A program made the position numbers and the translations under genes. A stretch of DNA of 64,000 nt from Anomaloglossus baeobatrachus (taxonomy: Eukaryota > Chordata > Amphibia > Anura > Aromobatidae): the NCBI RefSeq assembly GCF_048569485.1, contig NC_134356.1, positions 470,447,393-470,511,392 on the forward strand, written 5' to 3'. The notes beneath the pieces were generated by a model that saw nothing but the letters and a program-made list of their open reading frames with translations, was not told the DNA's origin and ran no database searches. Below are positions 20,651-30,824 of the stretch, one piece after another; position 1 is the first letter of the stretch, and each line of letters starts with the position of its first letter.

Positions 20651-21899
20651 ACAGCCTGTCGCCAGAAATTGGCAAACTGGTTAAGCGCTTTTTGGAAGCA
20701 GAATCTGCCTTCCATTCCCGTAGCCACAAGGCCCTGCGGAGTACCACCGAATTGGCGGCTGCAACCGCCGTACGGCTCGCAGAGTCCAGGACAGCATTAA
20801 TAGCGTAAGACGCAAATGCCGAGGTCTGAGTGGTAATGGATGCCACTTGTGGCGCGGACGTGCATGTGGCTGCTTCAATTTGCGCTTGACCTGCTGAGAT
20901 AGCTTGTAGCGCCCATACGGCTGCGAATGCTGGGGCAAAAGAAGCTCCGATAGCTTCATAGATGGATTTCAACCAGAGCTCCATCTGCCTGTCAGTGGCA
21001 TCTTTGAGCGAGGCCCCATCTTCCACTGCAAGTATGGATCTAGCCGCCAGTCTGGAGATTGGAGGATCCACTTTGGGACACTGAGTCCAACCTTTAACCA
21101 CGTCAGGGGGAAAAGGATAACGTGTATCCTTAAGGCGCTTAGAAAAACGCTTATCTGGACAAGCATGGTGATTCTGGACTGCCTCTCTGAAATCAGAGTG
21201 GTCTAGAAACATACTCGGTGTACGCTTGGGGAACCTGAAACGGAATTTCTCCTGCTGAGAAGCTGACTCCTCCGCCGGAGGAGCTGAGGGAGAAATATCC
21301 AGCATTTGATTGATGGACGCAATAAGATCGTTCACTATGGCGTCCCCGTCTGGAGTATTAAGATTGAGAGCGCCCTCAGGATCAGAATCCTGATCAACTG
21401 TCTCAGCTTCATCAACCAGAGATTCCCCCCGCTGAGACCCTGAACAATATGATGTCGAGGGAAATTCTAAGCGAGCCCGCTTAGTCGGTCTGGGGCTGGG
21501 GTCTAAGTCAGAACCCTCAGCCTGGGATGTATGAGATACCCCTGGAGGACATTGTTGGTCCAACTGAGGGGGGCCAGGGAACAATGATTCAACAGAGTCC
21601 CTTTGCTGAGATACCGGCCTGGACTGCAAGGCTTCTAGTATCTTAGCCATAGTCTCAGAGAGTTTTGCAAACTCCGTCCCCGTCACCTGGACAGTGTCAA
21701 CAGGTGGCTCCCCCTGGGCTCCTCTTAGCAGAGGCTCTGGCTGAGAAAGTGCCACAGGGGCCGAACATTGCACACAATGAGGGTCAATGGAACCCGCCGG
21801 CAGCTGGGTCGTACAAGCGGCGCAGGCAGCATAATAAGCCTGTGTTTTGGCACCCCTGCCTTTTGTGGGCGCCATGCTATTGTTTTCCCTGAGCAACAC
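20400..21899 (-). CDS. gag-like ORF1, DIRS B
   Basis: The 499-residue frame has an N-terminal CAACTTQLPAGSIDPHCVQC motif that looks like a C2HC/zinc ribbon, an acidic Ser/Pro linker (for example DPSPRPTKRARLEFPSTSYC), a conserved core around FPKRTPSMFLDHSDFREAV and AVWALQAISAG, and a basic C-terminal tail rich in Ser/Arg/Gln. It corresponds by position to the structural ORF1 of DIRS elements. No specific function is demonstrated. A Met at 21896 or the one nine residues later (MAPTKGRG) could be the start. Confidence 0.8.
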   Translation of the reverse strand: MLLRENNSMAPTKGRGAKTQAYYAACAACTTQLPAGSIDPHCVQCSAPVALSQPEPLLRGAQGEPPVDTVQVTGTEFAKLSETMAKILEALQSRPVSQQRDSVESLFPGPPQLDQQCPPGVSHTSQAEGSDLDPSPRPTKRARLEFPSTSYCSGSQRGESLVDEAETVDQDSDPEGALNLNTPDGDAIVNDLIASINQMLDISPSAPPAEESASQQEKFRFRFPKRTPSMFLDHSDFREAVQNHHACPDKRFSKRLKDTRYPFPPDVVKGWTQCPKVDPPISRLAARSILAVEDGASLKDATDRQMELWLKSIYEAIGASFAPAFAAVWALQAISAGQAQIEAATCTSAPQVASITTQTSAFASYAINAVLDSASRTAVAAANSVVLRRALWLREWKADSASKKRLTSLPISGDRLFGERLDEIIKQSKGKDTSLPQPKQNIPQQRRGQSRFRSFRGAGRSQFSSSKRPQKEQRNSDAWRSKSRPKKATGGAANKAASS

Positions 21900-22916
21900 A
21901 ATAGGGTATATAGCCAGAATGAACTGTGCTCATACAGTGTAAAGTATATACTATAAATAAATAATGTATCAATACACTACAGCACCATGGGGCTAGCACC
22001 ACAGGTGCTGCTTACCACCCGCCTAAAGTGGTTGTGAGGCCACCAGAGACCGTGTCTGGGTCTCCCAGGGTTTGTCCCTCTCTGCAGCGTCGGAGGAGCT
22101 GACAGGAATGGCTGCGGCGTCCTGACGAGAGGAGGGAGCCGTGGGCGTGGCCGAGAAAGTGCGGGAACTGGTGCTCACACTGTGCACAGTGAGGGGGCTG
22201 GAGTATGCAAAGCATACTCCAGCCCTCAGTGCTGCTCGTTCTGTGCAGCGTCCCGCCCTTCCCCTGCCTGTCAGGGCTGGGGGCGGGAGAAAAGGAAACT
22301 AGGCCGCAAGAAAGCCGGGGACTCGAGTATAAGCGTGGCCGCCGTAAAAGCGCGGCCGGCGCCGAAGTCCCCGGCGAACTACAAGTCCCAGCCGCGCCGC
22401 AGTTTCCCATGGCAGCGGCGGTTATCGCGGTAGCCCCTACATATAAACACACTCAGCGACGCTGAGTGTGTAATGGCACAGTTTAACCCGGTCAGCGCCG
22501 CGGTCCCCGGTGCACTAGCACACCCAGCAAAGCTGAGGTGTTGCCGTGCGCGGTCCCCACCGGGATACAGAGTACCTTCAAGTAGCAGGGCCATGTCCCT
22601 GAACGGTACCCGGCTCCTATCCAGCAGGCTCCACAGGAGTTGTGGATGAAGCACGGTCTCAGTGCCTGGAGACCGATAGGATCCCACTTCACCCAGAGCC
22701 CTGAGGGGGATGGGGAAGGAAAACAGCATGTGGGCTCCAGCCTCCGTACCCGCAATGGATACCTCAACCTTAACAACACTGCCGACAAGAGTGGGGTGAG
22801 AAGGGAGCATGCTGGGGGCCCTATATGGGCCCACTTTTCTTCCAACCGACATAGTCAGCAGCTACTGCTGACCAATCTGTGGAGCTGTGCGTGCATGACT
22901 GCCTCCTTCGCACAAA
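21900..22916 (-). other. 5' leader of DIRS B
   Basis: GC-rich untranslated leader between the gag-like ORF and the right inverted repeat, similar to copy E at 55380-56400. No shared coding frame is seen. Confidence 0.6.
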
Positions 22917-23058
22917 GCAAAAAAAAACTGAGGAGCCCGTGGGAGCACGGGGGGTGTATAGGCAGAAGGGGAGGGGCTTAACACTTTTAAGTGTAATACT
23001 TTGTGCGGCCTCCGGAGGCATAGCCTATACACCCAATTGTCTGGGTCTCCCAATAGAG
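22917..23058 (-). repeat. right inverted terminal repeat, DIRS B
   Basis: This is the complement of 17052-17190. The end-specific GCGACAAAGAA follows. It lies at the 5' end of the sense strand. Confidence 0.92.
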
Positions 23059-23068
23059 CGACAAAGAA

Positions 23069-23559
23069 ATGGGGGTTAAACTGCCGGTTAAAACTAGGTA
23101 CTGCACTGATAGCCCAGCTACTGGGAGGAAATTAACTTTATACCTCCAGGCAGCCTACTACTTTCAGTCAGACATGGGCGAGGCAGATTAAGTCACTGCA
23201 CAGTTTACAGTGATTGGCGGCTGTAACCACGTCCTGGTAAGTGATGGGTGGACCCCGCAGATACTATTGATCTGTGGGTCCAACCGGGTTTAAAAAAAAA
23301 CAAAAAAAAAAACAACCCAGTTCCGTCCCAGAATTGATCCCGGATTTCTAACCTGATGCTGGTCTCCATTATAAATCTATGGGGAACATAATCCAGCACT
23401 TTAAAATGGTGGTAGAAGAGATAGATTAGAGTAGGTGTGTTATACTTACAGATTATTCCGCGCAGCCGTAACTCTACTTCCGCTACTTCTCAGTATCCTT
23501 CATGTATATGCACAGCTTCCCTTGCCCACCGGCAGTCCCTGCCTCTCTGGTTGCACTCA
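23069..23559. other. unassigned sequence
   Basis: No gene or clear repeat is seen. An A-rich tract lies at 23293-23316. Confidence 0.4.
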
Positions 23560-23976
23560 GGGTATGTGCGCACGTTGCTTTTTACCTGCTTTTTTGCTGC
23601 TTTTTCTTCTGCGCTGTTTAATGCCAAAATGGATGTGTTCTTCTATTCAAGCAAAGTCTATGGGAATTTGGGTTTCTTGTTCACACTATGTTGTTCAAAA
23701 TGCTGCCTTTTTGTGGCAGAACTTTGGTCAAAAACTCAGCTTTGCAGTGCAAATCCCAAATGGCAAAAACAATTGACATGTTGCTTCTTTGAAAAGCTGA
23801 GGTTTTGACCAAAGTTCTGCCACAAAAAGGCAGCATTTTGAACAACATAGTGTGAACAAGAAACCCAAATTCCCATAGACTTTGCTTGAATAGAAGAACA
23901 CATCCATTTTGGCATTAAACAGCGCAGAAGAAAAAGCAGCAAAAAAGCAGGTAAAAAGCAACGTGCGCACATACCC
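23560..23976. mobile_element. Harbinger-like MITE, near-perfect palindrome
   Basis: This 417-bp element has inverted ends GGGTATGTGCGCACGTTGC and its complement, and the arms are complementary for almost the whole length. It is flanked by TCA and TTA, close to a 3-bp TWA target site. Ends match the elements at 35889 and 49526. Coding frames inside are mirror-image shadows and not genes. Confidence 0.75.
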
Positions 23977-24037
23977 TTAGACACGCTCTCACCCAGGGTG
24001 GGGACGCTTCTGATTGCAACCGACAGACTGTGTGTCC

Positions 24038-25442
24038 CTATAGTGTAAAAATGAATAAATTAAAATTGGTGTAGAGTCCCCCTATATTATGATACCCAGC
24101 ACAGATAAAGCATACGGCTACAGGCTGCAGCCCCCACATAAGTGCTTATCTTGGCTGTGCATCAAAATAAGAGGGACCGCATGCGACTTTTAATTATGGA
24201 AATAAAATTTAAAAAAAATAGTTGTGAGGTCCTCCCAATTTTGATACCCAGCCGTGATAAAGCTGACAGCTGGGGGCTGGTAGTCTCAGGCTGGGGAGGA
24301 ACCATGGTTATTGGGTCCCCTAGCCTTAAAATATCAGCCTGCAGCCACCCAGGATTGTCACATCCATTAGGAGAGGTAATCCCAGACCTTTACCTAGCTC
24401 ACTTCGATTGCCCTGGTGCCGAAGCAATTAGGGTAATAAGGCTTATAGAGGAAAAAGTGCTGACTGTTCTCTATGTTTCCTCTATAAGCATAAATTATGT
24501 TTTGTTCACGGCACCCCTGAATATCTGTGTCTTCATCCCAGCTTTCCAGATTTGCTGTTTCGACTAGCTCATGGAATGTTCGTAGTGCCAGATTCCTTCT
24601 GATGTTTGGATATATCTAGGGGTTAAAGACATCTCACAGCTGCCACTAAGCCTTAGATTAGTAATGGGAGGAGTCTGAGACCGCCTATTACTAATAATGA
24701 GTAAGTGAAAAGAAATAACAGAAAAAAATCCTTTATTTGAAACTATAAAAAAAAAAAAAAAAAACAAAAAAAAAACCAAACACCCTCTGTCTACCCTTTA
24801 TTAACCCCCAAAACACCTAGCTCAGACGTAATCCACACAAGGTCCCACAACGATTTTAGCTCTGCTACATACATACTGTCAGAACTGGGTGATTTGGGGG
24901 GTTAATAAAGAGATAAAAGATGGGGGTTTTTGAATTTTATTTCAAATTAAAATATTTTTTGTGCTTTATTTCTTTTCACATACAGAGTAGTAATGGAGGG
25001 GGGGGGCTCAAATGCCTCCCATTACTAATCTAGGGCTTAGAGGCAGCTGTGAGCTGTCATTTACACTTTATTACCTCGATTGCCACTGCACCAGGGCAAT
25101 CGGGATAAGCCGGGTAAAGTTCAAGGATAGTCACATCTAATAGATGTGACAATCCTATGTGGCTGCAGGCCCAATAACCATGGGTCCTCCCCAGCCTGAG
25201 AATTCCAGCCCAAGCTTTCTGCTTTATCATAGCTGAGTATCAAAATTGGAGAGGGGGACTGCATCCCGATTTTTAAAATTAATTTTAAAATATTTTTCTA
25301 AAGTTGCACGCTGTCCCTGATATTTTGATATACAGTCAAGATAAAGGCAATGCTGGGGGGCTGCAGCCTTTGGCCGTATGCTTGATCTGTGCTGGGTATC
25401 ATAATATGGGGGGACCCTGGGCAAATTTATTTGTACACTATA
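24038..25442. repeat. 1.4-kb imperfect palindrome
   Basis: The left side, starting CTATAGTGTA and including ATTATGATACCCAGCACAGA (24090-24112), is the complement of the right side (25390-25415). The inner arms also match in inverted order (GCTGGGGAGGA at 24290 and TCCTCCCCAGC near 25185). Similarity extends weakly to 23990 and 25500. No transposase is seen, so it is probably a foldback nonautonomous element. Confidence 0.65.
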
Positions 25443-25639
25443 GACACGCGTCTGTGATTGAAAGCAGTCACGGGGAAGACTCTTCTCCTTGCGGAGACCT
25501 GAGAGACCTATCTGGCTGCCAGTGAGAGGTCTTATAGCTGCACAGCCCCTCTGGGAAATATTCAAATGGTCTCTCCAGGAAAGAGACAAACTCTAGCGCC
25601 ACCTATTGGAAGTAGCAATCCTAAAAGTCAAAAGTGGCC

Positions 25640-25730
25640 TTTTTTAACAAGCCTTTTCATATGACTTAGGATTTATACCAGATCCGAAGCCCAATTTGCA
25701 GTGTTTCGGGGTAATTGCTCCCTCATCAGT
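25640..25730 (-). mobile_element. Penelope-type fragment with hammerhead-like motif
   Basis: This short piece carries a hammerhead-like core on the minus strand at 25729-25703. It adjoins the left side of the Tc1-like element. Confidence 0.5.
25703..25729 (-). ncRNA. hammerhead ribozyme-like motif
   Basis: On the minus strand CTGATGA is followed by GGG, a 7-base loop, CCC and then CGAAAC. Stem II is a clear GGG/CCC pair and both core boxes are complete. Flanking stems I and III were not resolved. Confidence 0.6.
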
Positions 25731-26830
25731 GTATTTATTTTCTGAAAATGAGAAATGGTCAAAAAACAAAAAAACGCAGTGCTTTCAGATTTCAAATAAA
25801 GCAAAGAAAGATCATAACAATTTAGAATTAACAATACTAATGTTTTAACTCGGGAAGAGTTCAGAAATCTATATTTTGTGAAATAACCATGATTTTTAAT
25901 CACAGCTTTCATGCTTAGCATGCTTTCCACCAGTCTTTCACACTGCTTTTGGGTGACCTTACGCCACCCCTAGTGCACAAATATAAGCAGTTCTTTGTTT
26001 GATGGCTTGTGACTATCCATCTTTCTCATTCTCATTACATTCCAGAGGTTTTCCATAGGGTTCAGGTCTGGAGATTGAGCTGGCCATGACAGGGTTTTGA
26101 TGTGGTGGTCCTTCATCCACACTTTGATTGACCTAGCTGTGTGGCATAACGCATTGTCCTGCTGGAAAAAACAGTCCTCAGAGTTGGGGAACATTGCCTG
26201 AGCAGAAGGAAGCAACTGTTTTTCCAGAATAACCTTGTATGCAGCTTGATTCATACGTCCTTCACAAAGTTTGATCTGCCCGATTCCAGCCTTGTTGAAG
26301 CATCCCCAGATCACTGATCCTCCACCAAATTTCACAGTGGGTGCAAGATACTGTGGCTTGTACGCCTCTCCAGGTCTCCGTTTAACCATTAGACGACCCA
26401 GTGTTGGGCAAAGCTGAAAATTAGACACAGAGAAGATTACTCCAGTCCTCTATGGTCCAATCCTTATGATCTTTGGCAAACTTCAGCCTAGCTCTCCTTT
26501 GCTTCTCATTGATGAAAGGCTTTTTTTTCTAGCTTTACATGACGTGAACCCTGCATCTAGCAGCCTGTTACGTAATGTTCTTACCATGCACTTCACCCCA
26601 GTTGCTACTTGCCATTCCTCTTGTAGGTCATGAGGTCATCCTGCGGTTGCTGAGCGACATTCAAATAAGATGACGGTCATCCCGGTCAGTAGAGTTGCTT
26701 TCGCCCTCTGCCGGTCTGTAGTTTGGTTGGAATTCAACTGACACTGGAATGGAATGGCTGTGAGACATGTGGAGAAGCTGATTTTTATAAAAATGTGCAG
26801 TGGTGTCTTAATTTTTGCCAGAGCTGTATA
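25731..26830 (-). mobile_element. Tc1-like DNA transposon, degraded
   Basis: The sequence matches the common vertebrate Tc1-like element whose transposase is read on the minus strand. The right end reads TTTTTGCCAGAGCTGTA, the usual terminus. The matching left terminus is not found, because the copy starts inside the element at about 25731. The transposase is in pieces. Confidence 0.85.
25950..26620 (-). pseudogene. Tc1-like transposase remnant
   Basis: The clearest open part is 25970-26428 and holds the DDE-domain blocks FGGGSVIWGCF, FFQQDNALCHTARSIKVW (second Asp) and SWPAQSPDLNPMENLWNVM (the DLNPxEN region with the third acidic residue). The N-terminal DNA-binding part (about 26460-26700) is only fragmentary, with frameshifts and small deletions. 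The product cannot be active. Confidence 0.88.
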
Positions 26831-26889
26831 TAACAAATATGACAAAACAAGAGCGCTTATTTTCACTTGTCAACAATGTAACTTAATAA

Positions 26890-27240
26890 AACAGGAAATC
26901 AGAATGTGAAATTTTCTCATTTGCTTAAACAGATCAGCAATTTTGCCTTTAATCAAAGCTTACAACTAAGTGCAAGGGTACTAAGTTGGTATATCATGTA
27001 CTGAATAAAAGGAGAAAGTATTATCCATGGATTTTCCTGATGAAGTAGTGAGGACACACTTCGAAACTAGTAGAATAAAACCACCTATATTCAGTATTTT
27101 TGGATTTGTGTCATTCCTACAGCAGCACAGAAATAGTTCCACCTTTCTTCAGTTCCTTATCTATACCTGATTTTGTGTGCGTGAACTCTGCAGCAGTTGA
27201 TTACGTGCTTTGATACTGGTAACTTTTGTCACACAACCAC
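26890..27240 (+). mobile_element. Penelope-type fragment with hammerhead-like motif
   Basis: The segment carries a hammerhead-like core at 27037-27067 and is of the same character as the Penelope terminal repeats at 13300 and 61260. No coding frame remains. Confidence 0.5.
27037..27067 (+). ncRNA. hammerhead ribozyme-like motif
   Basis: CTGATGA (27037-27043) and GAAAC (27063-27067) flank a hairpin in which AGTG (27047-27050) pairs with CACT (27057-27060). Both core boxes are complete. Confidence 0.6.
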
Positions 27241-28059
27241 ACAAGGTGAGCACTATTCCTTATCACCTTTCATATGTTTATTGGGTAAGACCCTATTGCG
27301 CTTTCTATTCTTATCTTTCATCCAATGGTACTAGTTGTCACTTTAGCTTTTAATAAAACTACAAACTTTTATTGTTTAGCATTAACTAATAACCAAGTGA
27401 CACTACGAGTATGGCCGTCCTTGTTACAGTAACAAAGACTCAAACAACTTAACAGAAAATGTTTAAACTTTGTAAGGCAACATCAATAGCAGCATAAGTA
27501 ATGATATTGCAGCTCATCCCTTTTCATGTGCATGGGACTAGCTGCATCACATGACAGCCCGTGGGCACAAAGTGACACAGCCCGTGGGCACAAAGTGACA
27601 CAGCCCGTGGGCACAAAGTGACACAGCCCGTGGGCACAAAGTGACACAGCTCATAGGGTGGGGGGGTAACCGATTCTAACTGTTAAACGTGCCCAAGCAC
27701 CTTTTACAATATGTTTGCCCACAGACATAGCTGAAAGTAGATTATCTCCCACAGGCACAAGTAAAATCCAAGAACTGGGATAGCTACATACACAAAAACA
27801 AACAAGCAGTCTGGCCCCCTCCTCCCCTCAACGTAGGAGGTTCGGATCGCTTGGGCACCTTAATCTGACAATTTGTGAGAATAAAACATTTCCCCTACTT
27901 TTGGAACCCTCTATATATTAGTGTGTTATTTTCCACTGTTGAAAAATTGGCTGGTTGTACCTTACAAAAAATTTAGATCAACATTTTTTTAAAACACAAA
28001 TACAAATCCTTAAATCCCATGTAGACACCCATTTTTAAAAACAAAAAAAAATTACACAC
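27241..28059. other. downstream flank of TJP1, mostly unassigned
   Basis: No gene is seen apart from the minisatellite at 27554-27645. The segment 27700-28059 is AT-rich with T- and A-runs. Confidence 0.4.
27554..27645. repeat. 23-bp minisatellite, four copies
   Basis: Four tandem copies of a 23-bp unit built on CAGCCCGTGGGCACAAAG are identical by eye. A partial fifth copy (ACAGCTCATAG) follows. Identical copies suggest recent expansion. Confidence 0.95.
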
Positions 28060-29705
28060 TTTAAGGTTTTAATTTCATTTATTTTAAAACCAGTTTTATT
28101 TTGTATATTTAGAAATGTGTAATTTTAATAACTGCAAAGGAAAGAAATAAAAAAAAAAAAAAAAAAAGAAAAGAAAATGAAATCAGCCACACGTGAAGAC
28201 TAATAATTGATTAGGAGAATGCAGTGCTGTATCTTCTACTGAAACCGTGCGAATGTGCCATAATAAATCGTCTATTAGTAAAAAAATACATTTTAGGGCA
28301 CATTATACAGCATCCTTTTCACAAATTGCAGCAGGGATACTTTAAAGATAAGAATCAAACTAGAGAATTCTGAGGATTTATGCTCAGCATTTATAAAGAT
28401 AGCAATTTTTGTGCATTTCGCTTCAAAATGTTCTTGTGGTGAGTACTGTAGAAATGCGCTTTATTGCTGCAGATGTTACAAAGTTCAAGGCTCAAAAAAG
28501 GTATGAGTACAAAGGTATCCTTAAGAAACGTTCAGGTTTTCTTTTTTTATACAAAAAGTAAAGCTTAAAAAAGTTAAATTTACAAACAAACAGAAAATAA
28601 AAAGGAAAAGAAAACAAAATAAGGAAAAACAACAAAAACAAAAAAGTGGTATGCACGCATTTTATATACAGGCATTGTAACATCTTTGAGATTTTTTTTT
28701 TTTTTTTAAATGCATAGCAGAAACATACAATTTCCTTCAATATTTTCTGAGTTGACAGGAGTAATTTAACTCCCGCCAGCTCAGCTCGTAGAAAAATTCA
28801 CAATAATTCATAGTTTCTTCGATCTTTTTTCATTATACATTATTCTAAAGAAGCGCAAAAAAGCCATATGAACTTCGGAGTACAGAGAACTAGGAAAGAA
28901 AAAAAAAATTAAAAAAAAACAAAAAACCGTAACATGAGGGTAAGGCATCCCTGCTGGTTAAATATGTGTAGTAAATGGTTAATTTACAGGTCCACTGAAG
29001 CACCAGAACCACTGTCAATTACCTTGAACCCTATGCTGTGATTGATCTACACACCTTTTTATTCAATTTAAAAAAGGGAATAGGAGACCATGGATTCTAT
29101 CGTATATTGGATGTCACAAGTCACTATATGTGCCTAACTTTTTCATTAAGTAATAACATTCAAACCTGTGAGCCATTGGAGAATACATTACATCAGTGTG
29201 GGTGGCCGATCTCAACAGCAAGGTTATGAAGAGATAGATCTTCCTTCCCTAAACAAAGCGGTTTGTTCTGGTGCAAACAATTGTCTATCATGACAAGATA
29301 AAAAAAATATATATATAGAAGTGCTAGTTGGTGTGTTTAAATTGGAAAAACAAAACAAGTAGTATCCATTAGTGTCTTCGGGCGATTGAAAGTATAATTC
29401 TAGAAAATGACTTTAGTGTTATCAGCATTGGTCCTTTAGAGACAAACGAATGCGAGTGAAAGGCGTTTAGTTACAAGACAAGGAAGGTGTGGCAGTGGCC
29501 TACCTTCACATGCCAAATCTGAGGCCGAAACTTTGACCATGGCTTTAAAGTCTACTCCCAAAAAAAATGCAAGTTCAGGCAAAAATTTTCCTAGCACTAT
29601 CGAGTCCCATTGTTATTTAAAGGTGAAATAATACTCAATAGGAGGTGCAAAGATAAATAGGTCCATAGTAGATTTCACATTATTTCTTATCTTTACACTG
29701 TAGGT
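28060..29705 (-). other. TJP1: TJP1 3' UTR (lower end inferred)
   Basis: This AT-rich, repeat-poor sequence follows the TJP1 stop and has no other gene call. It has several A/T homopolymers (for example 28149-28167 and 28691-28706) and no recognisable mobile element. A length of about 1.6 kb fits what is known of ZO-1 transcripts. The end was placed just past the poly(A) candidate at 28078-28083, so it is an inference. Confidence 0.55.
28078..28083 (-). terminator. candidate TJP1 poly(A) signal
   Basis: On the minus strand this reads AATAAA, followed 20-40 bases later by a GT/T-rich stretch (plus-strand A-rich and CACAC-like 28041-28058). A second AATAAA at 28465-28460 is an alternative, giving a UTR of about 1.25 kb, but its downstream sequence is less GT-rich. 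Confidence 0.35.
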
Positions 29706-29800
29706 TTAGAAGTGATCTATCAATACAGATACACAATTTGCTCCGACAAGATAGTTAGGGTCACCAGGAAGAGATTTGTTCTGCCAATGTTTGGGGTCAC
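29706..29800 (-). CDS. TJP1: TJP1 last coding exon, end of ZU5, stop codon
   Basis: After a split Gly this encodes DPKHWQNKSLPGDPNYLVGA and NCVSVLIDHF, then a TAA stop at 29708-29706. The C-terminus matches vertebrate ZO-1 exactly in its last dozen residues. The acceptor is CTACAG (AG at 29802-29801). The alternative reading upstream of the acceptor is intron. Confidence 0.97.
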
Positions 29801-30316
29801 CTGTAGATGTATTGGGGAAGAGACAGAGCAAGGTTAGTTCATCATCAAAATTTAACAGCATTTTAAATAGAACAAAACGCAAAAAAAAATTTAAAAAGCC
29901 ACATAGGTAGCTCAGTGATTGGTTTTTACACATGTACGGCTCTTTACATTAATCTAATTGTGTGTGCCTTATTGCGGATTAAAACAACGATCTTAAGTTA
30001 ATTAAACATGACAGTAATAAAAAATAAATTACACAAAAGTTTTTAGTGTAAACTCAACACTGCCCTCTCCTGGGCATAATGAAAGACTGCAGTAAGCTGA
30101 CACTGCAAATTTAAAAATACAGCAATATTTAAACTGCACAAAAAAAAAAAAAAAAATATATATACCTTTGAAAACTACTTGTGTATTTTAGCGCAATTTG
30201 TTTCTGCACTAAAATGGCAACTCTAGAAATATGTGGCATTGCAAAGTACAATACATTAATGTGTATGCACAGAGTTCTTCCAAGAAATGAATTCTACTGC
30301 CATAGTCCTGTTCATT
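29801..30316. other. TJP1 last intron, proximal part
   Basis: This is AT-rich intron sequence with an A-run at 30139-30155. No element was recognised. Confidence 0.5.
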
Positions 30317-30397
30317 AGAGATGAGCGAACCTAGAGGTTCGAGTTTGAAAATGGACTTTCCAAAAAAAGAGAATTTTGTTACTTACCGTAAATTCTT

Positions 30398-30545
30398 TTT
30401 CTTATAGTTCCGTATTGGGAGACCCATACCATGGGTGTTTAGCTTCTGCCTCCGGAGGACACACAAAGTACTACACTAAAAAGTGTAGCTCCTCCCTCTG
30501 AGCTTATACACCCCCTGGTAGCCAGTCCTAGCCAGTTTAGTGCAA
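30398..30545 (+). repeat. left inverted terminal repeat, DIRS C
   Basis: This is the complement of about 34248-34388. Landmarks are GGGAGACCCATACCATGGG, GCCTCCGGAGG and the CTGGTAGCCAGTCCTAGCCAG block. Confidence 0.85.
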
Positions 30546-30663
30546 AAGCTGAAGGAGAATAGCCACCCACAAGTAGAACCGGAACAACCGGAGACTGTCC
30601 ACGACAACAGTCGGTGATAACACACGGAACAAGAAAATTGCCAACAGGCAACAGGGAGGGAGC

Positions 30664-30760
30664 TGGGTCTCCCAATACGGAACTATAAGAAAAAGAATTT
30701 ACGGTAAGTAACAAAATTCTCTTTTTCTTTATCGTTCCTTTGGGAGACCCATACCATGGG
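30664..30760 (+). repeat. internal complementary region, DIRS C
   Basis: This joins the complement of the left end (TTACGGTAAGTAACAAAATT) with the complement of the right end (CTTTTTCTTTATCGTTCC). Confidence 0.85.
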
Positions 30761-30824
30761 ACGTTCCAAAGCTGTCCCTGAGTGGGAATAAACAGAAAAA
30801 CTAAGAAGTAGGCGGAGCCTAACT

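Larger units (their letters stand above)
17010..23068 (-). mobile_element. DIRS element B, best preserved copy
   Basis: The 6.06-kb element begins GAAGGGAATTTTG and ends GCGACAAAGAA. It has inverted terminal repeats, an internal complementary region and three long open frames (gag-like, RT/RNase H and recombinase) that look whole. It shares its subfamily with copy E. The combination suggests recent insertion relative to the other copies. Confidence 0.96.

Noticed and set aside
23435-23984. Four 80-120 residue frames on both strands rich in Phe and Leu
   Set aside because: They are mirror images produced by the palindromic MITE at 23560-23976.
27554-27645. Possible CRISPR-like repeats
   Set aside because: The units are directly adjacent with no spacers, and the host is a vertebrate; it is a minisatellite.
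28492-28740. An 82-codon Phe/Lys-rich frame on the minus strand
   Set aside because: It is low-complexity A/T sequence inside the TJP1 3' UTR.
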